Assembly: GCA_050248955.1 (NCBI GenBank)
Contig: JBFWRK010000006.1
Location: 62,001 to 126,000 of the forward strand
Reading direction: 5' to 3'
Length of the DNA: 64,000 nt
Source of the DNA: JBFWRK01 sp050248955
GTDB lineage: Bacteria; Actinomycetota; Acidimicrobiia; Acidimicrobiales; Ilumatobacteraceae
The position numbers and the translations under genes are program-made. The notes below the pieces were generated by a model, which saw nothing but the letters and a program-made list of their open reading frames with translations, did no database searches and was not told where the DNA came from. Shown in pieces: positions 48,434 to 57,621 of this stretch (within the stretch, counting starts at the first letter, position 1; the number at the start of each line of letters is the position of its first letter).

Positions 48434-49599
48434 CAGAGCACGACCACCGCGGTGAGCTCGGAGAGCGGCTCGCTGAGCGCGTTCACGGCATCCGAGAGCG
48501 TCTTCACCTGATCGTCGGAGAGCTCGTCGTAGAGGACGAAGCCCTCGCCGTCACGATGCTGGTCGAGCAGTGCCTGGAGCTCGCTGAACCGCGAGGTGAG
48601 CGTCACCGCGAGCTCGGGGTCCTTCACCTCGACGACCGGCTGGAGCACCTCGAACGCGATCCTCGCGCCGTCGACGTTGGCCTGGAAGTCCCAGAGGTCG
48701 GTGTGCGACCAGATCTCCTCCTCGCCCGTGACCTTGCCGGTCGCCACCTCGTCGAGGAGCTCCTTCGCGCCGTTACCCAACTGGTCGGCGCTGAACGTCA
48801 GCGCGAGCACCCGCTCGTGGAGCTCCAACGTGTCGAGGACGAGCTGCTCGGCGAGCTTCTCGCGCTCGTCGGCCGTGGCCGGCGTGTATGCCGGATCGCC
48901 TTCGGGCCACAGGTCCTTCTCGATGCGGTGCCAGCCGGTCCAGATCTGTCCGGGTTCGAGGTCGGCCTCGCGGAGGTCGAGCCGGGGATCGAGGTCGCCG
49001 AACGACTCGGCCACCGGCTCGATCCGCTCCCAGTGCATCCGGGTGGAGGCGTACACGGCGCGGGCGCCGTCGTCGTCACCCGACCGGTAGAGCGCGGCGA
49101 ACGCCTCGGTGTCCGCGACGAGCTGCTCGGTCTGGTCACGCACGTAGGCGCCGTACTGGGTGGTCGCGGTCTCGATCATGTCGGCTGTCTCGCCGGTCGG
49201 GCCGAGGTCCTCACCCGAGTCGGTGACGGTGAAGTCGGCCCGGATGCCCTCGCCGACCATGCCCGGCTTGCAGGCCGTGACGTACGAACCGGGCCCCGCC
49301 TGGACGATGAGCTTCCGGCTGATGCCCGGTCCGATGTTCTCGACCTCGCCGACGATGCGCAGGCCGTCCGCGCCGAGCAGGTAGAACTCGGTCACCTGTG
49401 TCCCGTCGTTGCTGACGTCGAACACGAGGTTGCCGCTCGGTGCCTCGCCGGCGGACACGTTGCATGCGTCGTCGGTGCTGGTGACGGCGATCTCGCCACC
49501 GGAGCCGCCGGACGACGTGTTGTTGTCGGTGCATGCGGCGAGTGGCATCGCGATCGCGGCGGCCACCGTGGTGGCGACGCGGAGTGAACGACGGGTCAT
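48433..49599 (-). CDS. efeO: Iron uptake lipoprotein EfeO (cupredoxin plus M75 domain)
   Basis: A 388-residue exported protein. The lipobox MPLAAC ends at about C23. Residues 35-130 form the cupredoxin-like EfeO-N domain (VTEFYLLGADGLRIVGEVENIGPG, YVTACKPGMVG). The M75 imelysin domain follows with its metal motif HxxE in RMHWERIEPVAESFGDLDP and WTGWHRIEKDLW. It binds Fe and passes it to the EfeU channel. The gene is coupled to efeU (ATGA) and efeB (one base), so the operon runs efeU-efeO-efeB. Confidence 0.95.
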   Translation of the reverse strand: MTRRSLRVATTVAAAIAMPLAACTDNNTSSGGSGGEIAVTSTDDACNVSAGEAPSGNLVFDVSNDGTQVTEFYLLGADGLRIVGEVENIGPGISRKLIVQAGPGSYVTACKPGMVGEGIRADFTVTDSGEDLGPTGETADMIETATTQYGAYVRDQTEQLVADTEAFAALYRSGDDDGARAVYASTRMHWERIEPVAESFGDLDPRLDLREADLEPGQIWTGWHRIEKDLWPEGDPAYTPATADEREKLAEQLVLDTLELHERVLALTFSADQLGNGAKELLDEVATGKVTGEEEIWSHTDLWDFQANVDGARIAFEVLQPVVEVKDPELAVTLTSRFSELQALLDQHRDGEGFVLYDELSDDQVKTLSDAVNALSEPLSELTAVVVL

Positions 49600-50456
49600 G
49601 AGGGTTGGTGCTCCAGGGGTGGGATGAGGGGGAGGGGGCGTGTCGCTGGACCCGCCGGTCGGCGGATCGTGCGCACGAACAGGAAGAGCACCGGCACGAC
49701 GTAGGCGATCCATGCGAATGCCTCCAGCCACGTGGTGGCGGGCGAGAAGTTGACCGTGCCCTTGAGCAGCGTGCCGTACCAGCTGCCGGGCGGGATCTGC
49801 TCGGACACGTCGAACGCGAGGCGGTGCAGCCCCGGCAGCACGTCCGCCTCCTGGAGGTCGTGGATCCCGTAGGACAGGACGCCGGCGGCGACGACGATGA
49901 GGAACGCACCGGTCCAGGTGAAGAACCGGGCGAGGTCGAGGCGCACGGCACCCCGGTAGATCAACGTGCCGAGCACGACGGCGCAGGCCAAGCCGAGGGC
50001 GGCGCCGATCAACGGGCTGGTGTTCGAGCCGGTCGCCTGCGCGGCGGCCCACAGGAACAGCGCGGTCTCGAGACCCTCGCGTCCGACGGCGAGGACCGCG
50101 ACGATCACGAGGCTCCAACCGCCGGCGGTCGCGGCAGCGTCGAGGCGGCTCTCGAGCTCGCCGCGCAGCGAGCGAGCCGTGCGCACCATCCAGAAGATCA
50201 TCCAGGTCACGAACACCACGGCGACGATCGACAACGTGCCACCGATGAGCTCCTGGGCCTCGAAGCTCAGGCCGCGCGGGCCGAACGTGAGCAGCGCGCC
50301 GAAGCCCAGTGACACCGCGACGGCGATCCCGACACCGAGCCAGATCCGCGGCAGCAGCGATCGTCGGTCGGACTTGACCAGGTAGGCGACGAGGATGCCG
50401 ACCACCAACGCAGCCTCGAGCCCTTCGCGGAGTCCGATCAGGAAGTTGGCGAACAT
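49596..50456 (-). CDS. efeU: Ferrous iron permease EfeU (FTR1 family)
   Basis: A 286-residue membrane permease with seven predicted helices. Both iron-binding REGLE motifs are intact, at residues 10-14 (GLREGLEAAL) and 126-130 (GREGLETAL). It carries iron into the cytosol together with EfeO and EfeB. The ATG is first of the operon. The upstream spacer holds a weak DtxR/IdeR-like element at 50489-50506, in line with iron-limited expression. Confidence 0.96.
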   Translation of the reverse strand: MFANFLIGLREGLEAALVVGILVAYLVKSDRRSLLPRIWLGVGIAVAVSLGFGALLTFGPRGLSFEAQELIGGTLSIVAVVFVTWMIFWMVRTARSLRGELESRLDAAATAGGWSLVIVAVLAVGREGLETALFLWAAAQATGSNTSPLIGAALGLACAVVLGTLIYRGAVRLDLARFFTWTGAFLIVVAAGVLSYGIHDLQEADVLPGLHRLAFDVSEQIPPGSWYGTLLKGTVNFSPATTWLEAFAWIAYVVPVLFLFVRTIRRPAGPATRPLPLIPPLEHQPS

Positions 50457-50488
50457 GGAGATCCGATCGCAGTCGGCGGGGACGGTGT

Positions 50489-50506
50489 GTAAAGGTAGCT
50501 TACTGC
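50489..50506. promoter_or_regulatory. Weak iron-box-like element upstream of efeUOB
   Basis: GTAAAGGTAGCTTACTGC contains AGGT-AGC-TTAC, an imperfect version of the DtxR/IdeR half-site arrangement. It is AT-rich and lies about 33 bp before efeU, in the spacer divergent to the ABC exporter genes. Confidence 0.3.
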
Positions 50507-50600
50507 TCTCTGGCAGGCAAGCTGGAGACATCTCGGGATCTGCATCACCGAGCGCGCGAACGACCGTCGGAACCGCGGATCGTCGTGGTAACGATGTCGC

Positions 50601-52337
50601 ATGCTCATGCGGCTGCTCCGCGACTACCTGCGCGGGTATCGGTCGATCCTCGCCGCGGTCGTGCTGCTGCAGATCGTGCAAGCGATCGCCACGCTCTACC
50701 TCCCCAGCCTGAACGCGCAGATCATCGACAAGGGCGTCCTCGCCGGCGACACCGGGTACATCTGGTCGACCGGCATGCTCATGCTCGTCGTCACGTTGGC
50801 CCAGGTGGGGTTCTCCATCGGTGCCATCTACTTCGGCTCGAAGGCGGCGATGGGCTTCGGGCGCGACGTGCGCAGCGGCCTCTTCCACCGTGTCACGGAC
50901 TTCTCGGCGCAGGAGGTCGCGCTGTTCGGTGCGCCGTCGCTGATCACCCGCATCACCAACGACGTCCAGCAGGTGCAGATCCTCGTGCTGATGACCTGCA
51001 CGCTGCTCGTCGCGGCGCCGATCACGGCGATCGGCGGCGTGGCGATGGCGCTCCGCGAGGACGTCGGCCTGTCGTGGCTGCTGGCCGTGAGCATCCCCGC
51101 GCTGTTGCTCGCCGTCGGCTCGGTGATCGCGAGGATGGTGCCGCAGTTCCGCACGATGCAGGACCGGATCGACGGGATCAACCGGGTGCTGCGCGAGCAG
51201 ATCACGGGGATCCGAGTCGTGCGGGCGTTCGTGCGCGAGCGGGAGGAGGTGGCGCGCTTCGGCGAGGTCAACGACGAGCTGACCGCGACGTCGCTGCGTG
51301 CCGGCCGACTGATGGCGCTGATGTTCCCCACGGTGACGCTGGTGCTCAACGCATCCAGCGTCGCCGTGCTGTGGTTCGGTGCCAACCGCATCGCCGGCGG
51401 GGACATGAGCATCGGTGCGCTGATCGCGTTCCTGACCTATCTCACGCAGATCCTGATGGCGGTGATGATGGCCACGTTCATGGCCGTCCTCGTTCCCCGG
51501 GCCGCGGTGTGCGCCGAGCGCATCGAAGAGGTCCTCGACACGGAGCCGTCGGTGCGGACCGCCGCTTTGCCGATCGTCGACCTTCCAGCCTTCGGGGTGT
51601 TGGAGTTCCAGGCCGTCGGCTTCCGCTACCCGGGCGCCGAGGAGCCGGTGCTCACCGACGTCTCGCTGCGCTCGCTCAGAGGACAGACGACCGCGATCAT
51701 CGGCAGCACGGGGTCCGGCAAGACCACGCTCTTGAACCTCGTTCCGCGCCTGTTCGACGCGACAGCTGGTGCCGTGCTGCTGGACGGCATCGACATCCGG
51801 GATCTCGACCCGGAGGTGCTCCGCAATCGCATCGGGCTCGTCCCGCAGAAGCCGTTCCTCTTCTCGGGCACGGTGGCGTCGAACCTGCGCTACGGCAAGC
51901 CCGACGCGACCGACGACGAGCTGTGGGAGGCATTGCGGATCGCGCAGGCCGCCGACTTCGTGATGGCGATGCCGGGCGGTGGCCTCGAATCCCGCGTCGC
52001 CCAGGGCGGCACGAACGTGTCCGGTGGCCAGCGCCAGCGATTGGCGATCGCCAGGGCGCTCGTGCGCACACCGGAGATCTACCTCTTCGACGACTCGTTC
52101 TCGGCGCTCGACCTCGCGACCGACGCCCGCCTGCGCGCCGCGCTGGCGCCGCACACGGCGAACGCCACGGTCCTGGTCGTCGCCCAACGAGTGTCGACGA
52201 TCGCGACTGCCGACCAGATCCTCGTGCTGGAGGACGGCCACGCCGTCGGACTCGGCTCGCACGACGAACTGCTCCTCACCTGTCCGACCTATGCCGAGAT
52301 CGTCGACTCGCAGCTCAACCGGGAGGACGTTGCGTGA
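50601..52337 (+). CDS. ABC exporter half-transporter, degenerate catalytic partner
   Basis: A 578-residue protein: six-helix exporter membrane domain (1-320), then NBD (about 335-578). Walker A is GSTGSGKTT and the signature NVSGGQRQRLAIARAL is normal. The Walker B end is FDDSFSALD, with Asp in place of the catalytic Glu, and the switch His is Gln (AQRVSTI). It therefore supplies the degenerate half of a heterodimer. It is coupled by GTGA to the second half-transporter gene. Substrate unknown; family members export drugs, lipids or peptides. Confidence 0.95.
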   Translation: MLMRLLRDYLRGYRSILAAVVLLQIVQAIATLYLPSLNAQIIDKGVLAGDTGYIWSTGMLMLVVTLAQVGFSIGAIYFGSKAAMGFGRDVRSGLFHRVTDFSAQEVALFGAPSLITRITNDVQQVQILVLMTCTLLVAAPITAIGGVAMALREDVGLSWLLAVSIPALLLAVGSVIARMVPQFRTMQDRIDGINRVLREQITGIRVVRAFVREREEVARFGEVNDELTATSLRAGRLMALMFPTVTLVLNASSVAVLWFGANRIAGGDMSIGALIAFLTYLTQILMAVMMATFMAVLVPRAAVCAERIEEVLDTEPSVRTAALPIVDLPAFGVLEFQAVGFRYPGAEEPVLTDVSLRSLRGQTTAIIGSTGSGKTTLLNLVPRLFDATAGAVLLDGIDIRDLDPEVLRNRIGLVPQKPFLFSGTVASNLRYGKPDATDDELWEALRIAQAADFVMAMPGGGLESRVAQGGTNVSGGQRQRLAIARALVRTPEIYLFDDSFSALDLATDARLRAALAPHTANATVLVVAQRVSTIATADQILVLEDGHAVGLGSHDELLLTCPTYAEIVDSQLNREDVA

Positions 52338-54214
52338 CCGAGGCGATCGCACCCCCCGACGACGAACCGGTCCTGCGTCCACCCGCGGCGGAGACGCGCG
52401 GGTTCGGCGGGCGGATGGGTGCCGGCGGCATGCCCGCCGAGAAGTCGATGGACTTCACCGGGACGACGAAGCGCCTGCTGTCGCGGATGCGTGTCGAGCG
52501 CGCGGGCGCGATCACCGTCGTCGTGGCCGGCGTCCTGAGCGTGACGCTCGCGGTCATCGGGCCTCGTGTGCTCGGCCACGCGACCGACATCATCGTCGCC
52601 GGCTTCACGCGGCCCGCCGGCATCGACGTCGCCGACCTCCATCGCGTGCTGCTCGGCGCGCTCGCGCTCTTCGTCGGCGCTTCGCTGCTCGCCTGGTTGC
52701 AGAACTACGCGCTCGCCGGTGTCGTGCAGCGCACCATGTTCCGCCTGCGCGCCGACGTGGAGGACAAGCTCAACCGGCTCCCGTTGAGCTACATCGATCG
52801 TCAGCCGCGCGGCGACCTCCTCAGCAGGGTCACGAACGACATCGACAACATCGCGCAGAGCCTGCAGCAGACGCTGGGTCAGCTGCTCACATCGGTGCTG
52901 ACCCTCGTCGGCGTGCTCACGATGATGTTCGTCGTGTCGCCCGTGCTCGCGCTCGTCGCGCTCGTCACGATCCCGCTGTCGCTGTTCCTCACGAAGCAGA
53001 TCGCGAAGCGTTCCCAGGGCCGGTTCGTGGCCCAGTGGCGGCACACGGGCATGTTGAACGCGCAGGTCGAGGAGGCGTTCACGGGGCACGCACTCGTCAA
53101 GGCGTTCGGACGTCAGCGCGAGGTCGAGGCGCGGTTCGCGGAACGCAACGACGAGCTGTATCGAGCGAGCTTCGGCGCACAGTTCGTCTCGGGGATCATC
53201 CAGCCGTCGATGATGTTCCTCGGCAACCTGAACTTCGTCGCGATCGCGGTGATCGGCGGGCTGCGGGTCTCGTCCGGCGCGATGACGATCGGCGACATCC
53301 AGGCCTTCATCCAGTACTCCCGACAGTTCACCCAGCCGCTCACGCAGGTGGCGGCGATGATGAACGTGCTGCAGTCCGGCATCGCATCCACGGAGCGCGT
53401 CTTCCACCTCCTCGATGCCGACGAGCAGATCCCCGACGTCTCGGAGCTGCTCGTCGACCGCGAACCACGTGGCCGAGTCGAGTTCGACCACGTGTCATTC
53501 GCGTACGACCCGACGCGACCGCTGATCCGCGATCTCTCACTGGTCGCCGAACCGGGCCAGACCGTGGCGATCGTCGGGCCGACCGGCGCGGGCAAGACCA
53601 CGCTCGTCAACCTGCTCATGAGGTTCTACGAGCTCGACGGCGGTGCCATCCGCCTCGACGGCAACGACATCGCCCAGATGGCGCGCCGGGAGCTGCGGAG
53701 CAACTTCGGCATGGTGCTCCAGGACACGTGGCTGTTCAGCGGCACGATCCGCGACAACATCGCCTACGGGAACACCGAGGCGACCGACGAGCAGATCCGC
53801 GAGGCAGCCCGCGCCACCTACGTCGACCGCTTCGTGCACTCGCTGCCGGACGGCTACGACACGGTCGTCGACGACGACGGCACGGCGCTCAGTGCCGGCG
53901 AGAAGCAGTTGCTGACGATCGCCAGGGCGTTCCTCGCCAATCCGACGATCCTCATCCTCGACGAGGCAACGAGCTCCGTCGACACACGCACGGAGGTGCT
54001 CATCCAGCACGCGATGGCGGCGCTGCGCTCCGACCGGACCAGCTTCGTGATAGCCCATCGGCTCTCCACCGTCCGCGACGCGGACACGATCCTCGTGATG
54101 GACGACGGCCGGATCGTCGAGCAGGGCAACCACAGCGATCTGCTCGTTGCCGGGGGCGCGTACTCGGCGCTCTACCAGGCCCAGTTCGCGGCACCCGCGG
54201 CCGACGTAGCTTGA
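52334..54214 (+). CDS. ABC exporter half-transporter, catalytic partner
   Basis: A 626-residue half-transporter. An N-terminal cytosolic extension of about 60 residues with Gly/Met-rich GGRMGAGGMPAEKSM precedes the membrane domain (65-370) and the NBD (about 380-626). Walker A is GPTGAGKTT, Walker B is ILILDEATSSVD with the Glu, and the switch His is intact (AHRLSTV). The signature is LSAGEKQ, not LSGGQ, matching the degenerate site of its partner. GTG 52334 overlaps the preceding stop. Followed after 4 bp by the P-type ATPase gene. Confidence 0.94.
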   Translation: MTEAIAPPDDEPVLRPPAAETRGFGGRMGAGGMPAEKSMDFTGTTKRLLSRMRVERAGAITVVVAGVLSVTLAVIGPRVLGHATDIIVAGFTRPAGIDVADLHRVLLGALALFVGASLLAWLQNYALAGVVQRTMFRLRADVEDKLNRLPLSYIDRQPRGDLLSRVTNDIDNIAQSLQQTLGQLLTSVLTLVGVLTMMFVVSPVLALVALVTIPLSLFLTKQIAKRSQGRFVAQWRHTGMLNAQVEEAFTGHALVKAFGRQREVEARFAERNDELYRASFGAQFVSGIIQPSMMFLGNLNFVAIAVIGGLRVSSGAMTIGDIQAFIQYSRQFTQPLTQVAAMMNVLQSGIASTERVFHLLDADEQIPDVSELLVDREPRGRVEFDHVSFAYDPTRPLIRDLSLVAEPGQTVAIVGPTGAGKTTLVNLLMRFYELDGGAIRLDGNDIAQMARRELRSNFGMVLQDTWLFSGTIRDNIAYGNTEATDEQIREAARATYVDRFVHSLPDGYDTVVDDDGTALSAGEKQLLTIARAFLANPTILILDEATSSVDTRTEVLIQHAMAALRSDRTSFVIAHRLSTVRDADTILVMDDGRIVEQGNHSDLLVAGGAYSALYQAQFAAPAADVA

Positions 54215-54218
54215 CGGT

Positions 54219-57038
54219 GTGACCGCGACCGACCTGCCCGTCGAACCGTGGCGCCGTGACGCTGCCGACGTCGCTGCGGAGATGGATGCCGATGTCCGCC
54301 AGGGGCTCACCTCGGCGGACGCGGCCGGTCGTCTCGCGAGGCACGGCCCGAACCGGTTGGAAGCGGCCGACGTGGTGCCGGGTTGGCGCAAGCTGCTCGA
54401 CCAGTTCGTCGACCCGCTGATCTACCTCCTCCTCGGCGCGGTCGTCGTCTCGCTCGTCGCGTGGATCATCGAGGGCGCCGAGGGCGTGCCGTTCGAGGTC
54501 CTGGTGATCGCGGTGATCGTCCTGCTCAACGCGGTGCTCGGCTACGTGCAGGAGTCACGGGCTGAGCAGGCCGTCGCCGCCCTGCAGCGGATGACCGCGA
54601 CGACGGCGACCGTCGTGCGCGACGGACGCGAGGAGCGCGTGACGGCCGCCGAGATCGTGCCGGGCGATGTCATGTTGTTGGCCGAAGGCGACGCGGTGAG
54701 CGCGGACGCGCGGCTCGTGGAGGCAGCCTCGCTGCAGATCGCCGAGGCGTCGCTGACAGGAGAGAGCGAAGCGGTCGTGAAGAAGGTGACCGCACTGGAC
54801 GCACCGGCCAGTTTGGGTGACCGGGTGAACATGGTGTTCAACGGCACGGCGGTGACGCGCGGTCGGGGACGCGCCGTGGTGACCGCGACGGGCATGGCCA
54901 CGGAGATGGGACACGTCGCCGAGCTCCTCGGCACCACGAAGGAGGAGCGCACGCCGCTGCAGCGCGAGGTCGATCGCATCGGCCGGATGCTCGGGATCGT
55001 CGTGATCGCGATCGCGGTCGTCGTGGTCGCCGCGATCCTGCTGACCGCGGACATCCGGGAGGCTTCCGACCTCGTCGACGTGTTGCTCGTGGGCGTGTCG
55101 TTGGCGGTCGCGGCAGTACCCGAGGGGCTGCCGGCGGTGCTCTCCGTGGTGCTCGCGCTCGGCGTGCAGCGGATGGCCCGCCAGCAGGCGATCGTGAAGA
55201 AGCTGTCGTCGGTCGAGACGCTCGGATCCGCTTCGGTCGTGTGCTCGGACAAGACGGGCACGCTCACGAAGAACGAGATGACGATCGAGAAGATCGTCAC
55301 GCCTTCCGGCGAGCTCGCGGTGACGGGTACCGGGTACCGACCGGAGGGTGAGCTGCAGATCGACGGCAGGCGGGTCGACGATCCCGCGTTGCTGGAGGAG
55401 GTGCGCTTCGTGCTCGGCGGCGGGAGCCTGTCGAGCGACGCGGTCCTGCGCGAGGAGGACGGGGGGTGGACCATCCAGGGGGACCCGACCGAAGCCGCGT
55501 TCCTCGTGGCCGAAGCGAAGATCGGGCTCACCGACGAGCGTGAGGAACGCTTCGAACGGGTCGGCGAGGTCCCGTTCACGTCCGAGCGCAAGCTGATGTC
55601 CACCCTCCAGGCCGACGCCGAGGAGTCGGGACGGATCGCGATCGTGACGAAGGGTGCGCCGGACGTCCTGCTCGCGCGCTGCACGCACGAGCGCGTCGGC
55701 GGTGAGATCCGACCGCTCGAGAACGCCCGTCGGCGCGAGCTGTTCGCGACGGTCGACCGACTCGCAGATCTCGCGTTGCGCACGTTGGCGGTCGCCTACC
55801 GGCCGCTGCCCCACGCGACACGACCGCCGGAGGACGAATCGATCGAGCACGACCTCGTGTACCTTGGCATGGTCGGCATCATCGACCCGCCGCGCCCGGA
55901 GGCGCGCACTGCGATCGCCGAGGCGCGCGCCGCCGGCATCCGGACGATCATGATCACCGGCGACCACCCGCGCACTGCCTCCCGCATCGCCGGCGATCTC
56001 GGCATCGTCGATGCCGACGCCCGCGCCCTGTCCGGCGCCGAGATCGAAGCGCTCGACGAGGACGGTCTGCGGGCTGCGGTGAACGAGGTGTCCGTGTACG
56101 CCCGGGTCGCGCCCGAGCACAAGCTGCGGATCGTCGACGCGCTGCAGGCCGAGCAGAACATCGTCGCGATGACCGGCGACGGCGTGAACGACGCGCCGGC
56201 GTTGAAGTCGGCGGACATCGGCATCGCCATGGGGATCACGGGCACGGATGTGACGAAGGAGGCGGCGGACATGATCCTCGCCGACGACAACTTCGCCACG
56301 ATCATCACCGCCGTGCGCGAAGGCCGCGCGATCCTCGCCAACATCCGCAAGTTCCTGCGCTTCCTGCTCTCGTCGAACATCGGCGAGGTGTTCACGATGT
56401 TCTTCGGCGTGGTGCTGGCCGGCGTGATCGGGCTCGACGACACCGGCGAGGCGGTTGCCGTCCCATTGCTCGCGACGCAGATCCTGTGGATCAACCTCCT
56501 GACCGACACGGCGCCGGCGCTGGCGATGGGTGTCGACCCGCCACCCGATGACGTCATGGCTCACCCGCCGCGCCGCCTGTCCGATCGCGTCATCGACCGT
56601 GACATGTGGGTGGGCATCGTGTGGGTCGGGCTCGTGATGGCCGTGGTGACGCTCGCCGCGCTCGACCTGCGCCTCGACGGCGGTGTGCTCGGCGGCTCGG
56701 GCGGGATCGTCGAAGCCCGCACCATGGCCTTCACGACGCTCGTCTTCGCCCAGCTGTTCAACGTCTTCAACGCCCGCTCCGATCGCGCGAGCGCGTTCCA
56801 CCACCTGTTCACGAACCGACTGCTGTGGGGTGCGATCGCGCTGTCGGCCGTGCTGCAGGTGGCGGTCGTCCAGCTCTCGTTCCTCAACGACGCGTTCGAC
56901 ACCACGTCGCTCGGCGTCGACGGTTGGCTGCTCTCCATCGGGCTCGCCAGCGTCGTGCTCTGGGCCGACGAGGCCAAGAAGCTCGCCGAACGGTGGGTGC
57001 GCTCCTCACGATCCCCGGGAGCGCTCCGCCGGACCTGA
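54219..57038 (+). CDS. P2-type cation-transporting ATPase (Ca2+-type)
   Basis: A 939-residue pump. The actuator has SLTGESEAVVKK, TM4 has AAVPEGLPAVLSVVLALG (the PEGLP ion site), phosphorylation is at D in SDKTGTLTKNEMT (about 343), the hinge is MTGDGVNDAPALKSADIG, and QILWINLLTDTAPALAMG is the TM6 ligand region. The pattern fits the P2A/P2B calcium-type pumps rather than heavy-metal P1B pumps: there is no CPC motif or metal-binding head. GTG 54219 lies 4 bp after the ABC gene, so it belongs to the same operon. Efflux of Ca2+ or another divalent cation is likely. Confidence 0.95.
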   Translation: MTATDLPVEPWRRDAADVAAEMDADVRQGLTSADAAGRLARHGPNRLEAADVVPGWRKLLDQFVDPLIYLLLGAVVVSLVAWIIEGAEGVPFEVLVIAVIVLLNAVLGYVQESRAEQAVAALQRMTATTATVVRDGREERVTAAEIVPGDVMLLAEGDAVSADARLVEAASLQIAEASLTGESEAVVKKVTALDAPASLGDRVNMVFNGTAVTRGRGRAVVTATGMATEMGHVAELLGTTKEERTPLQREVDRIGRMLGIVVIAIAVVVVAAILLTADIREASDLVDVLLVGVSLAVAAVPEGLPAVLSVVLALGVQRMARQQAIVKKLSSVETLGSASVVCSDKTGTLTKNEMTIEKIVTPSGELAVTGTGYRPEGELQIDGRRVDDPALLEEVRFVLGGGSLSSDAVLREEDGGWTIQGDPTEAAFLVAEAKIGLTDEREERFERVGEVPFTSERKLMSTLQADAEESGRIAIVTKGAPDVLLARCTHERVGGEIRPLENARRRELFATVDRLADLALRTLAVAYRPLPHATRPPEDESIEHDLVYLGMVGIIDPPRPEARTAIAEARAAGIRTIMITGDHPRTASRIAGDLGIVDADARALSGAEIEALDEDGLRAAVNEVSVYARVAPEHKLRIVDALQAEQNIVAMTGDGVNDAPALKSADIGIAMGITGTDVTKEAADMILADDNFATIITAVREGRAILANIRKFLRFLLSSNIGEVFTMFFGVVLAGVIGLDDTGEAVAVPLLATQILWINLLTDTAPALAMGVDPPPDDVMAHPPRRLSDRVIDRDMWVGIVWVGLVMAVVTLAALDLRLDGGVLGGSGGIVEARTMAFTTLVFAQLFNVFNARSDRASAFHHLFTNRLLWGAIALSAVLQVAVVQLSFLNDAFDTTSLGVDGWLLSIGLASVVLWADEAKKLAERWVRSSRSPGALRRT

Positions 57039-57109
57039 CGACGTGGTCACGCGGTAGCGGAAGTGGATTACCCCTTCAGCACTACTCGCCTGGGGCACGT
57101 GTGCACGCG

Positions 57110-57130
57110 AGATCAACCGTCCGTTGATCT
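57110..57130. terminator. Hairpin after the P-type ATPase operon
   Basis: AGATCAAC and GTTGATCT form perfect 8-bp arms around CGTCC, about 70 bp beyond the ATPase stop. It could also be an operator for the gene that follows. Confidence 0.5.
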
Positions 57131-57278
57131 GCGGTGAACACGCGTCGCCGATCGCGCGAACAGGCCGCAGCAGCCCTCAGCTCGTCCGGCCAAGGGGCCA
57201 ACCTCCAGTTCGTTCGAGCTTGATCCCGCCGAGCACGTCGGCGGCGGCGGATTCCTTCACATCGCTACGGTGACGCCC

Positions 57279-57581
57279 ATGTACGTGATCCACAACCGCA
57301 TCGACGTCCCCGCAGACACCGCCGAAGCGTTCGAGCGCGTCTTCGTGGACAGCATGCGCAACCTCGACGGCGTCCCCGGCCTGCACCGCTCGACCTTGCT
57401 GAAGCCGGCAGCGGAGGGCCAGCCCTACGTGTCGACGATGGAGTTCGAGACGAAGGATGCGTTCCTCGCCTGGCTGCAGTCCGATTCGTTCAAGGCGTCG
57501 CATGCCGACGCCCAGGCTCCCGGCATGCGAGCGCCGTCGGCGATCGAGTCGTTCACCGTCCTCGAAGACACCACCGCCTGA
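57279..57581 (+). CDS. Antibiotic biosynthesis monooxygenase domain protein, haem-degrading HmoA-like
   Basis: A 100-residue dimeric alpha/beta-barrel protein. MYVIHNRIDVPADTAEAFERVFVDSMRNLDGVPGLHRSTLL and YVSTMEFETKDAFLAWLQSDSFKASHADA follow the IsdG/HmoA haem-degrading monooxygenases closely; W and the late His are placed as in that group. It could release iron from haem, complementing the EfeUOB system nearby, but a non-haem ABM role is not excluded. An in-frame GTG at 57270 is an alternative start. Confidence 0.83.
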   Translation: MYVIHNRIDVPADTAEAFERVFVDSMRNLDGVPGLHRSTLLKPAAEGQPYVSTMEFETKDAFLAWLQSDSFKASHADAQAPGMRAPSAIESFTVLEDTTA

Positions 57582-57621
57582 AGTCGCGCCGGCGCGACCC
57601 CGCTGCGCCGCGAGACGAGGC

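Noticed and set aside
57039..57278. Possible small RNA or tRNA in the spacer after the P-type ATPase
   Set aside because: No cloverleaf, TTC loop or CCA end is seen; only an 8-bp hairpin stands out.
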